The position numbers and the translations under genes are program-made. From positions 709,001 to 773,000 of the forward strand of contig JAYJMM010000062.1 of assembly GCA_037349105.1 (NCBI GenBank): DNA of 64,000 bases. Direction: 5' to 3'. This DNA is from Limnomonas spitsbergensis (lineage: Eukaryota > Chlorophyta > Chlorophyceae > Chlamydomonadales). The notes under the pieces were generated by a model that saw only the letters and a list, made by a program, of their open reading frames with translations, was not told the origin of the DNA and did not search any database. Shown one piece after another: positions 11,018-20,844 of the stretch (position 1 is the stretch's first letter; each line of letters starts with the position of its first letter).

Positions 11018-14000
11018 ATGGGAGCCTGTCTCAGCAGCAGCAGCAACAGCAAGAAGTATGAGGAGGAGAAGACGTCGGATAGGATATTTCGCCACCTACA
11101 GCTGCGGCCAGAGGTGAGTGCGAGCATTGCGGGCTGTGCACCCACATTCATTTTGAATTCGGGCACGCAGGGCAGGCGGGCAAAGAGAGAGATCGGAGTG
11201 GGTTTGGAGAAGGGTGTACTCGAATTCTGTTGGGGTCCAAACATGGGGAGCATGGTACAGCAGCAATTGCCATGAACAGTAGGTTGAGCCGACCCACCCG
11301 GGCAGCATCGGCAGCATCCAGAGCATCCAAGCGCAGCGTTGGGCGCCATGCAGCCATGCAGGCAGAAGGGTTGGTGTCTTGCGTGTGAAGGGGCTTGGGA
11401 ACTTCGATGAATCACATTGGGTGTGGTGTGAAAAGGGTTTACTGGGGCAGGGTGATGGTGCATGTGGGTGGCATGTTAAGCACATCCAGCAGCAGCTTGG
11501 CCTCTAAATGTGGAGGGACGCAGCTGGAGCTCCAAGATCTAACCTTCAACCCTAACCCCTTTCTGTAATTTCTATCTCAGGCTGTGTTAGGAAAGCCATT
11601 CTCTGTGTGCAACATTACGTTGTATGAAGTGTGGCTGCGAGCCCCAAGCCCTCAGACATTAATCCCACCCCTCAGCCCACATGATAAACCCGAAGCCCTT
11701 GCCTCAAACCCTTAGCCCTGCAGACCATGTTCAGCAAGCTGTCCTCGAAAGGTTGTACCATACACCACATTGTGCCTGCGAGCCCTGGACCCTAAAACCT
11801 ATACCCTCACCCTCCTGCATGCCCTAACAAAGCCTGGGTCTCAATCATTATTTCAGAGTTCTGTGCGGAGCATGTGTGCACCATAGTCTCCCTGAACCAT
11901 ATCAAGTCTCCAACTTCGAACATGACTACATGCTAAACATGACTACATCCTTAACATCCATCCTTTGACATTACTACATCCTAAACATCCCCCCTAAACC
12001 CTTACCCCACGACAGACTGTGTTTGGCAAGCAGTACTCCGAGGGAAGTACCATCTTTCATATCGTGGTTGGATCCAGCAGCGAGCAGACCAACCAGCGGG
12101 CGCTGCAGATGTTGTTCCAGCGCCTGGACGCATGCTGGGAGGGGCTGGTCATGGATGCGTCCGTCATCGCTGTTTTTGGACGGACGATCGGACGCATCAC
12201 CTCCGGTATGTTTTATCAAGATGCCTTGAGACGACTATATGTTCTTAGGTTACAGATTTCTGTGCCAGCGCCCTGACGGCTGCCTAGAGGGATGTATCCG
12301 CACGTGAGGGACGCTTCTGTCATTCATGTCTTTGGTGGAAGGAGTGGTCACATCACATCCGGTATTTTTTTTCATCATGTTTTCCAAGCACATATTATTT
12401 CTTTTTTGAGAGGGATTCTCTGTTCCTGCGGCTGGACGCATGTCGTGATCAACCTGTCACGACATGCGTCCAGCCGCAGGAACAGAGAATCCCAGAGTTT
12501 ATGGCAGGGCGCACCAAATCACTTTTGGCAGCGCATGACTGCGCTAACGTGCCTTCCGTCGTTTATTTTAGTGAGTACCATGACACTTTAAGCAGGCCAC
12601 TGGGCAGCCTCCCCTGGGCAGCCTCCTCTGGGCTGATGTGGACTGGGGACCTGGACCGGCCTGTGGCCAGTGGCGCAGGAGACAGAGCGTGCAGCACCTG
12701 GCCACCCTAACCACCCAGACCAAGGTGTTCTTAAACACCCTCTCCCTCTCCCTGCCCAACATTGAATGCTGTCGTGTGCCATTTTAATCTTACTCTTTTC
12801 TCCTCACCTCCATTTTCGCCATATTCCCCCCAGCTTCCAATGCGACCAGGACCTTCATCAATACGCCCAATCAGCTGGGCTGGACGCCGCTAGCCATCGC
12901 GGCCAGGCAGCACCATCACTCTGTCTGTCAGCTACTGGTGTCCAAGGTAGGTCAGGGCGGCTTTATACTGAATAGATGGTCAAACAAGAGATGCTAGAAA
13001 GCTCTTAGCTGGGCGCGCCATGGTCACCAGGCCGCACCATCCCTCAATCTGCCAGGAGTGTCAGCTACTGGAGTCCAAGGTAGGGCAGGGTGGGTTTGTT
13101 CTGAATTGATAATCAAACAAATACAATGTATACTAGATATTTCCCAAATGCGCTTGACGCCGTTGCCAGGCAATTGCATCTTTCTCCTTGCCGGGCTTCA
13201 GGCTTCACGTCCCTCCCATGCGCATGCATCGCCCCTTAACCTCCCCCCTCAACCCTACACTATAATCTGAACCCTGTACCCTAATCCGGACCTTAACTCT
13301 CAACCCTCCCCTGGTTGCCAAGGCATGGGCCAAGGATATCATCCTAGGCCTCACCTTATTCAAATGCGCCTGCATCGCCCCCTAAACCTCCCACCCCATG
13401 AATCCTGTCCTAGAAACATACTCCTTTAACTCCCCCCACTTGAACCCTGATCTAAAAACATAATCCCTACCACCTCACCCCCCTCCAAACCCTACAATTA
13501 ATTTCCCCCTCCAAACCCTACAATTAATTCCCCCCTCCAAACCCTACAATTAATTTCCCCCTCCAAACCCTACAATTAATTTCTCCCCTCTCCGGTCCTC
13601 CCTAGGGTGCTGACGTGTGGGCTAAGGACCATTCGCTAGGCCTCACTTCGCTCCACTGCGCCTGCTCTGCCCCCGGCGCGGGCGGAGGCGGGGCAGGCGC
13701 TGGGCCGGCGGGTGCAGGTGGTGGCGTCAGCGGTGGGACCAAAGGCGTTATGCTGGATACGGGATGCTCCAGAACCATCCGGGTGCTGCTGTCGGGGTTC
13801 ACGGAACTGCTTGAGAGACAGAGGTATGGAAGCGTGGGAGATTTCAGCGTGCTTCTATTGGAGGCTTAGTGAGGTAACTGCTGGCAACCAACAGCTTTTT
13901 GTTTCCAAGGGCGGGAGCACAAGGGCGAGACCAGGCCTGCCCACACGTGTTATTCACATTCCTCCTGACCAGTTGACTTGCGGTGCATTGCTCTGCTCCA

Positions 14001-17000
14001 ACAGAACAGACTAAAGGCTGGCTCGGCAGGTCAACATACTGATGGCCTGCATTTACGTGCATGTGTGACTTTGTCCTGATATAAAAGACATCGCGCTCTC
14101 ATGGGACTGGATTTCATTCCGTAGGCTGAAGAGTTTCCGAGAAGAGTACTGTATCCCAGAAGAGTATCCCAGGATGAATTCTGAGCACGTCTGGATTGTA
14201 GATTTTCCCATGCGGTGTGTGGCATGCTGCACAGGTCATTGCAGGCAGTTGCATTTCCAGGCTGCTGTCCCCCTTCCCCCAGGCATGTCTCATCTGGACA
14301 GGAATTCAGAATAACTCTCTGCTCTTGACATGGTTTCAGGGGCGCTGGAAACACAAATCTCACAGCAGTTGTGAACAGCTGTACCAACACTTTGACAAAC
14401 CGACAGGAACTGGGCAACCCCTGATCTTCTAGTGAAAATGTACTGCCAGGGTGTAGCAGCTGTGAAGCCCTCCCGTAAACCATGAAGCCAAGCCCTCCCA
14501 CAAACCCTGACCATACAATCTTTGAGCCTGGTGTGCCCTACATTTCCAGGTTCAGGGACGTGGGGACAACGAATGCAATGTTCATTTTAATTATTAAGTA
14601 TGGTGTTTACTAAAGTATGACGGCTCCACTCTTTACATCGGCGCCTGGTAAGATTTAATATTTACAGTTAACGAGATTTCATGCAACTATGTCTCTGTAG
14701 GTTTATGGATGCTGGGACGACTGCCGGCATGACTGCCCTGCACTTTGCCGCGGCGTCGGGCGACACCCAGGCGCTCAACGCCCTGCTGGAAAGGGGGGCG
14801 GACATGTACTGCTGTAGTACTGCAGCCGACATGTACAGCCGCGGTGCAGGTGGTGCGGCAAGCAAGGGCACGGGCGGGAAAGAGAAAGAGTGCTTTTCGT
14901 TTGATGCCGGCAGTACAGCGTTGGTGAGTGTGGGGGGGGGCATTTCAACAGTATGCGGTGGTGGCGTGGGGGGCAGTGCAGCGTTGGTGAGAGGGTGGGG
15001 CATTTCAACAGTAGGGGGGTGGGGGCGTGGGGGGCAGTACAGTGCTGGTGGGTGGGCCGTACATCTTGGTTTGGAAGGGTGCATCACTATGTTGGAGGGT
15101 GGAGGAAAGAGCAAAGTGGGTGGGTGGGCATTACAACGCCCCTTCCCTCATCACCATCCCCACAATCATCTGGCCTGCCCCCTCCCTCCCTTCACTATCC
15201 TCCTTCTCCCTTCTCTTCCTCCCTCCTCCTTCACCTCCTCGATTGGTTCACCTTCCCCCTGTTTCAATTCTTGCACTCTGCTCCCTCCCTTATAAAAGGG
15301 CCGTTCTCCTCCCCCCCCCATTTCCTCCTCCCATTGGCCCTTTTTTTTGCTTCCCTCCTCAGCAACATTGTCCTCCTCCTCCTCCTACTCCTCCTCCTCC
15401 TTTAGTTGCTCCTTCCTTCTCCTCGTCTCTGTCCTTCGTTGTAACATCTGCTCTCTCTTTTCCCCCCTGTCATATCGCAGCATGTGGCTGCGGTGTGTGG
15501 AAGGAAGGACATCGCCATGCTCCTGCTGCTGCAGCATGTGGGTGTGGAATGTGTGAACTGTGGATGATGTCATGGGTGCTGACTGCCTGCAGGGTGTGGA
15601 CAGTGTTGACTGTCTAGTGGGTGTGCAGTGTGGATTGTGTGAACTGCTTAGTGAATGTGGCATGCCTCTCCATGAGTCTGATGGTGTCGATGGTGTGGTG
15701 GCTGTTGTATAGTCTGATGTTGCTGATTGTGTTTTTGCGTCTGTTCATTTTCTTTTGCCTGGACTTCACTAAGTGTGAGAAAGGCCGCCCGACGCTTGAA
15801 AACCTGGGACCCTGAGATATTAAAACAGCGTGGGTACGCGGTTGTGATAAGGCGAGTAGGGATTATTTTACCCTTAATGTTGCATGCTGATGCGCAGAGG
15901 CAGCGCACAGCTGGCGCCAGCGGGGGCTACTGGGCATCTGGGGCGGCAGCAGCAGCAGCAGCAGCAACAGCTGTAGCAGGTGGAAGCGCAATAGTCCCCG
16001 CAACGTCTGGGGGTACTTCAACATCTGCAACATCTGCAGATCCAGCAATCTCTGCAGCAGGCGTGGGGGGTGCTGTCGCCAGCGCGCTGCCGCCGCCTCC
16101 GCGGAAGATCGACATTATTATGCTGTCAGCTGCAACAGCAGCAGCAACAGCAGGTGGAGAGGCATCCACTTCAGTGACAACAAAGTCCTTTGTGTGTCCG
16201 GCGCCGGTTCAGTTGACGATCGACCCGAGGCTGTTTTTCGACCGATGTGGCCACCTGCCTCTGCACTACGCTTCGCAACACCGGCGAGATGTTGCAACAC
16301 TGCTGCATCCTGCGTTCAGGTAGCACGCTGCTGTGTGTGAAGGGTTCATCTTCTTGCCCGGATTCTTCGCTACCGTCCGTGTTGAAGCATTGGTATGATG
16401 TAGGGAGCAACCTCCGGCCGGAATTCTGCTACCTCGTTAGATTCTTGCGTTATCTTGGGGAAATTGAGGGTTTGACCAATGGGGTCGGGTTTTCTTTTTC
16501 AGTGGAAGGTTGGTAGCTTCGAGTTTTGGTTAAAGTTCCAATGCAAGTGTTCAACCACCAGCCAGTACCTTGCACACATCTGCCGCCTGACCCCTTACCC
16601 CCCCCCCTTGCATCCTCCCCTCCCGCCCCCCTACACGCACATGCTGCCTTGTTTCTCTCTAACTCTCCCCCCCTTCTCATTCTCTCCCCCACGCATATTC
16701 CGCCGGCACAATTCCTTCCCCCTCACCCTCTTTCTCACCCCGCTCTGCGCAGCCTGACCTCTTTCGCCCTTTTGCGCGTCATCTCGGGCACCTCCCTGGA
16801 CAGCTGCTGGGACCACGGGGCAGGCCGAGGAGGCGGGCTGAGCAGGACCTCCAGGTCAGGAGCAGGGAGTGCAGTGGGGAACAGACGGACCAGCAACGCT
16901 TCCGGTGTGAGAAAAGTTTCCCTTCCTAATCCGGTGAGAGCGCAACCTCAACAGCCAGAGGGGCAGCAGCGGCCCAGGCTCGGCATTGACCCACCGCCGC

Positions 17001-20000
17001 TACAGCAGCCACATGCCGCCGCCGCCGCCGCAGCAGCCTGTACATCAGTGGTGGTGTCGCCGCAGCCGGGAGGGTCGTTTGCATCGGAGGCAAGCCTGCA
17101 ACAGCAGCCGCAACAGCTGCAACAGCCCAAGGAGGGTTCAGCTGCGACGAGGACGGGCAGTACAGCACCTTGTCTGGCTGGCGGTACGACTGGATCTGGA
17201 TCTGCACCTGATTCTCCGGGTCATCTCCAGGTCACGGTCTCGCCAGATCAGTCTCCTGGCTCCAAGGTGCAGGGGAAGCCGCCTCGGCCGCCATCTCCCC
17301 GGCCGATGTCTCCGCCATCCCTGCAACAGGAAGGGTGCAAACAGCCACTCCCTCTATCGCCGGCGTCACCGCAACAGCAACAGGAGCAGCAGCAGCAGCA
17401 GTCCCCGCAGCAGCAGCAGGAGCAGCAGGGACCATTAGTGTTTGTGCACACGCTTGCTCAGTTCAGCGGGGCGACCTTGAAACAAGGACTGGCAGCGGCG
17501 CTTCGGGAGTGAGTGCTACTTGGGGTTAAGGGTCCAGGGCTAGTCAGGGTTCAGGGTTGAAGGGTTAGGGTTAGGGTGAGGGTGAGGGAAGCAGGTGGAA
17601 TTCTGTATTGCTGCTGCTCTCCTGCTAAGAGCCAGGGAGGGCTACTGCTACTGCTGCTGCTCACATGCGCAACCCCGGCCAGACCCCAAATGGCCTGTGA
17701 AACAGATGGGAACTGTTACCCTCGGCTCAGATTTCCATCAGGCTGACAAATGGTGCCTACGACCCTATACGGTGGTCCATGATCTGATACAAACTATGAC
17801 GGGATTCGATAGTTGGCTATGTGGCATTGGTGATGTATCTGTATTCGGGCTTTGATGAGGTGTGCCCTGCATGAGGACATTCCTGCGAGGGAGGGGTTTC
17901 AGCGGGCTTTTGTTTGGCCTACCCTGAGGTGGTTACTGACACACGCCTTCATGTTGATGCATTAAGGCCACATCACCAATATAAACACGGTCCTAGGGGG
18001 GAGGGCTGTTTAGGCTGGAGGGCTTTTGACACATTCACACATTGTCCTGGGAACGCGTATTCGCATGTACGAACGTGCATCTACACTCCTATTGCGGTGC
18101 TCAGAGGAATCGTGTTTAACTCCATGTTGGGTCAGCCCAGCACGCTCTCACCTTCCACACCTGATACATATTCACACCTATCCCCACGTATTCACACCCT
18201 GCCAGGTGCTTGGAGGCACCGCGTGCGCCCGAGGACGCTTCCCCCTCGTCCGTGTTTGCCCGGTCGATTCCGATCGCATCTTCGGTGCTGGGTGCGGGCC
18301 TCGCAGCAGCCGGGCAGCTGTTTGCCCGGCGATCAATCTCCGACAGTGGTCCTCGGTCGCCCCAACCCCCGCCCAATATGGTGAGGGAGGTTGAAGAGCT
18401 TGGCCTAGGTTCAGTTTTTGGGGGGCTGGGGTTGGGCTTTAGGTTCCACGTGCTCTCCCACTACCCTAAACCCTCAACCCTGTTTCACCCCTACCCCGTT
18501 GCTTGTGACAGGTGCGTAGCGCGGCCGTCCAGATCGGCCATGCTGCGCCCCACCCAGCGCCCAACTCCTTGCCCCTGCCCCTCCTGCCCGGCCGAAACCC
18601 GGGGGATGTGGCTCCGGAACCTGGGCACTCAGCTGCGCACCGGCCGGGGGCGGGCAGACAAGACAACTCGCGCTTTGCCCAGGTAGGATGCCCTGTTTAA
18701 TATAAGCATTGAAACACAGTACCGGTGGCGCGATGAAACTGATCCTCTCCCTAGGACCTCTCTCAGAGGATGGAATTGCTGCACTGCCCCAGATCCTTGG
18801 ATCTGACTCTGCTCCTGCCTTACCTCCTGCTCCTGCCTTGCCCTTTGGTGCTGCTGGGCGGCCTGCTCCTGCCTTGCCCTTTGGTGCTGCTTGGCGGCCT
18901 GCTCCTGCCTTGCCCTTTGGTGCTGCTTGGCGGCCTGCTCCTGCCTTGCCCATTGGTGCTGCTTGGCGGCCTGCTCCTGCCTTGCCCTTTGGTGCTGCTT
19001 GGCGGCCTGCTCCTGCCTTGCCCTTTGGTGCTGCTGGGCGGCCTGCTCCTGCCTTGCCCATTGGTGCTGCTTGGCGGCCTGCTCCTGCCTTGCCCTTTGG
19101 TGCTGCTTGGTGGCTTGCTCCTGCCTTTCCCTTTGGTGCTGCTTGGTGGCCTGCTCCTACCTTGCCCTTTGGTGCTGCTTGGCGGCCTGCTGCTGCCTTG
19201 CCCTTTGGTGCTGCTTGGCAGCCTGCTCCTGCCTTGCCCTTTGGTGCTGCTTGGCGGCCTGCTCCTGCCTTGCCCTTTGGTGCTGCTTGGCGGCCTGCTC
19301 CTGCCTTGCCCTTTGGTGCTGCTTGGCGGCCTGCTGCTGCCTTGCCCTTTGGTGCTGCTTGGCGGCCTGCTGCTGCCTTGCCCTTTGGTGCTGCTTGGCG
19401 GCCTGCTCCTGCCTTGCCCTTTACCGGTAGTGCTGCTTGGCGGCCTGCTGCTGCTTAGCAGCGTACCCTTGCCTGTCGACACATCCCCGTCCCAGTCTTC
19501 CTCTGTTTGCCCCCTGTTTGCACTCATGTGACCCAGGTGCTGACAGGTGTATGAATTAGTTCATACAATTAATATCCGTAGACATATATGGCCAGAAATG
19601 CGACGGCCAGGATATAACTTGATTAAATTACAACTGATATGCTCTGTTACACTCCTCCCCCACCCCCAGCTTGTCCACTTCCAGTCCACTCAATCTCTTC
19701 CGCCCAAATGATAAAAATTTGACCTTGCCTCCCCCACCCCCCACATTGAACTTGTTGCGCCTTCCATATGTGTGGATGTCTCGTGAACGTTTCCTACCCC
19801 AGACTCTTGTATCTTACACCTGCCTCCACCTTCAATCCTCCACTGCATTGGTTCACCATGTCTCTGAATCCCTGATATATTTACCCCATTCTCTGTGCAC
19901 AGAAACTTCAGAGATTGTCGATGTCGTCGTCCCGCGACAGCTGCAGCAGCGCTCAGGGCAGCTTCTTCGCCAGCAGTGGAGCACACGCCTCCGCCCCCCC

Positions 20001-20844
20001 AGGTAATGAACAGATGGTGGTGCTCTGAATGTAGATGGGGAGCCCGCTAAATAAAGGTTGAAAGGGGTGCGCCATGAGTGGCACAAATTGAGAAACTAAG
20101 TAATATCGGGAGAGGGGGGCATTAGCTGCGCTCTGTGTGGAATCGGTTAGATTTGTGCGGATTGTGGAAATGTTAACCACCTTGCCTTATTTCATCCGGG
20201 GCCTTATAATAAGGAGAGACAACTGTGGCTTGGCAAGCATTTGTATGCCTGTAAGGGTGCGCAAAGGTACCCTGAATGTGCCGCATTCACATACGGGCAC
20301 ATCGCCCATGCCTTATTCCTGGCCCACTCCTAAACCCATAGCCCTAAACCCAGCATCTTAAGCCCATACCAATGCAAATCCCCGAACCCCCATTTTGTTA
20401 ATTGGAGTTCGGGGATTTCTTGCCCGGCAGTAGGCAATTTGCAGCGCTGTTTTGACTCAGCGCCGCCTCACCCCACCCCTCACCCCTCACCAACTCCCTG
20501 AACTCCCCGATCCTGAACACCTTTTCTCACAGGAGGCTGCAAGCCACTGGCAGCGGTTCTTGTTCCACACATCGCCTTGCTTAGACCCTCCTCCCACTGC
20601 TTGCAACCCAGATCCCTCAATCCCTCATTCCGCAGGCAGCGGCAGCCACGTGGTGGCGGCGGTGCTTGGCCCTGGCGTCGCTTCGCTCCAACCCTCGGCC
20701 CACTTTGCCCACGTGGCCCTCCTGCCCTGTCACCACTTGGTGTGCGCCGGCTGCATGCATCAGCTGCTGGAGTGCTGGCCGCTGACCGCACCGGTAGTAT
20801 GCAGCACATGCAACATGGCAGTCGTGGGCTTTGCACATGCCTAA
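11018..20844 (+). CDS. Ankyrin-repeat protein with N-myristoylation signal and RING-like C-terminus
   Basis: Exons joined in phase: 11018-11113, 12016-12205, 12834-12946, 13606-13823, 14701-14923, 15481-15537, 15898-16319, 16753-17508, 18206-18380, 18512-18682, (18755-?), 19903-20002 and 20636-20844. About 909 residues result without exon 11, which is phase-neutral and whose 3' end is unclear because it runs into a 36-bp minisatellite. The start MGACLSSSS fits N-myristoylation (Gly2, Ser6) with Cys4 possibly palmitoylated. Ankyrin units include LGWTPLAIAARQHHHSVCQL, GADVWAKDHSLGLTSLHCA, AGMTALHFAAASGDTQAL, HVAAVCGRKDIAMLL and CGHLPLHYASQHRRDVATLL. The middle is Gln/Ser/Pro-rich. The C-terminus HVALLPCHHLVCAGC...CSTC matches the second half of a RING, but the first CxxC pair is not visible. 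The layout resembles plant XB3/XBAT-type ankyrin-RING E3 ligases (myristoylated, membrane-associated); E3 activity is inference. Confidence 0.72.
11576..11775 (+). repeat. Decayed copies of the ANK-RING exon 2 acceptor edge
   Basis: Exon 2 starts CAG|ACTGTGTTTGGCAAGCAG at 12013 and continues through a GGAAGTACCATCTTTCATAT stretch. Clear copies lie at 11578 (CAGGCTGTGTTAGGAAAGCC) and 11704 (CAGACCATGTTCAGCAAGCT, with GGTTGTACCATACACCACAT downstream). A weaker one starts near 11855. Each begins with an acceptor-like CAG preceded by a CCCTAA-type tract. Confidence 0.8.
12262..12372 (+). repeat. Decayed copy of the ANK-RING exon 2 donor half
   Basis: Bases 12110-12210 of exon 2 plus donor (from CCAGCGCCTGGACGCATGCT to ATCACCTCCGGTATGTTTT) are repeated at 12262-12372 (from GCCAGCGCCCTGACGGCTG to ATCACATCCGGTATTTTTT). 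The copy keeps the donor GGTAT but has lost the open frame. Confidence 0.85.
12412..12493. repeat. Perfect 37-bp inverted repeat with 8-base loop
   Basis: Left arm 12412-12448 and right arm 12457-12493 are exact reverse complements, separated by TCAACCTG. The arm includes CCTGCGGCTGGACGCATG, itself a variant of the exon 2 segment CCAGCGCCTGGACGCATG at 12119. It lies in intron 2 of the ANK-RING gene. Confidence 0.95.
13015..13110 (+). repeat. Decayed copy of the ANK-RING exon 3 donor edge
   Basis: The end of exon 3 and intron start (CAGCTACTGGTGTCCAAGGT at 12929 onward, then a run of TCAAACAA) is copied at about 13015-13110 with CAGCTACTGGAGTCCAAGGT and the same downstream TCAAACAA. It is one of the best preserved duplications in the window, with the donor GTAGGK intact. 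Confidence 0.9.
13486..13585. repeat. 26-bp minisatellite, four units
   Basis: Four near-perfect units of CTCCAAACCCTACAATTAAT plus a TTCCCC spacer sit immediately upstream of the exon 4 acceptor (13604-13605) of the ANK-RING gene. The AAACCCTA core is telomere-like. Confidence 0.9.
15748..15835. repeat. Dispersed repeat family B copy in an ANK-RING intron
   Basis: Shares TGCCTGGACTTCACTAAGTG and GACGCTTGAAAACCTGGGAC with copies at 9503 and 42551, including the downstream polyA-like AAACAG. Confidence 0.55.
18830..19480 (+). repeat. 36-bp minisatellite, open in several frames
   Basis: About 17 units of 36 bp with the core TGCCTTGCCCTTTGGTGCTG. In the phase-correct frame it would encode a Leu/Pro-rich 12-residue repeat (LLPCPLVLLGGL). 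Another frame gives APALPFGAAWRP and a third is Cys/Ala-rich. It directly follows the exon 11 acceptor (18753-18754) of the ANK-RING gene. Every unit has a possible TTTG|GTGCTG donor, so how much is translated cannot be decided. Confidence 0.9.
20370..20418. repeat. Short inverted repeat (hairpin) in the last ANK-RING intron
   Basis: AAATCCCCGAAC and GTTCGGGGATTT are complementary arms around an A/T-rich loop, giving a stem of about 15 bp with one mismatch. Function unknown. Confidence 0.7.

Noticed and set aside
18709..19531. Several overlapping 180-250-codon frames
   Set aside because: All are products of the 36-bp repeat. Only the frame following the 18754 acceptor might be partly translated, so no separate genes are called.
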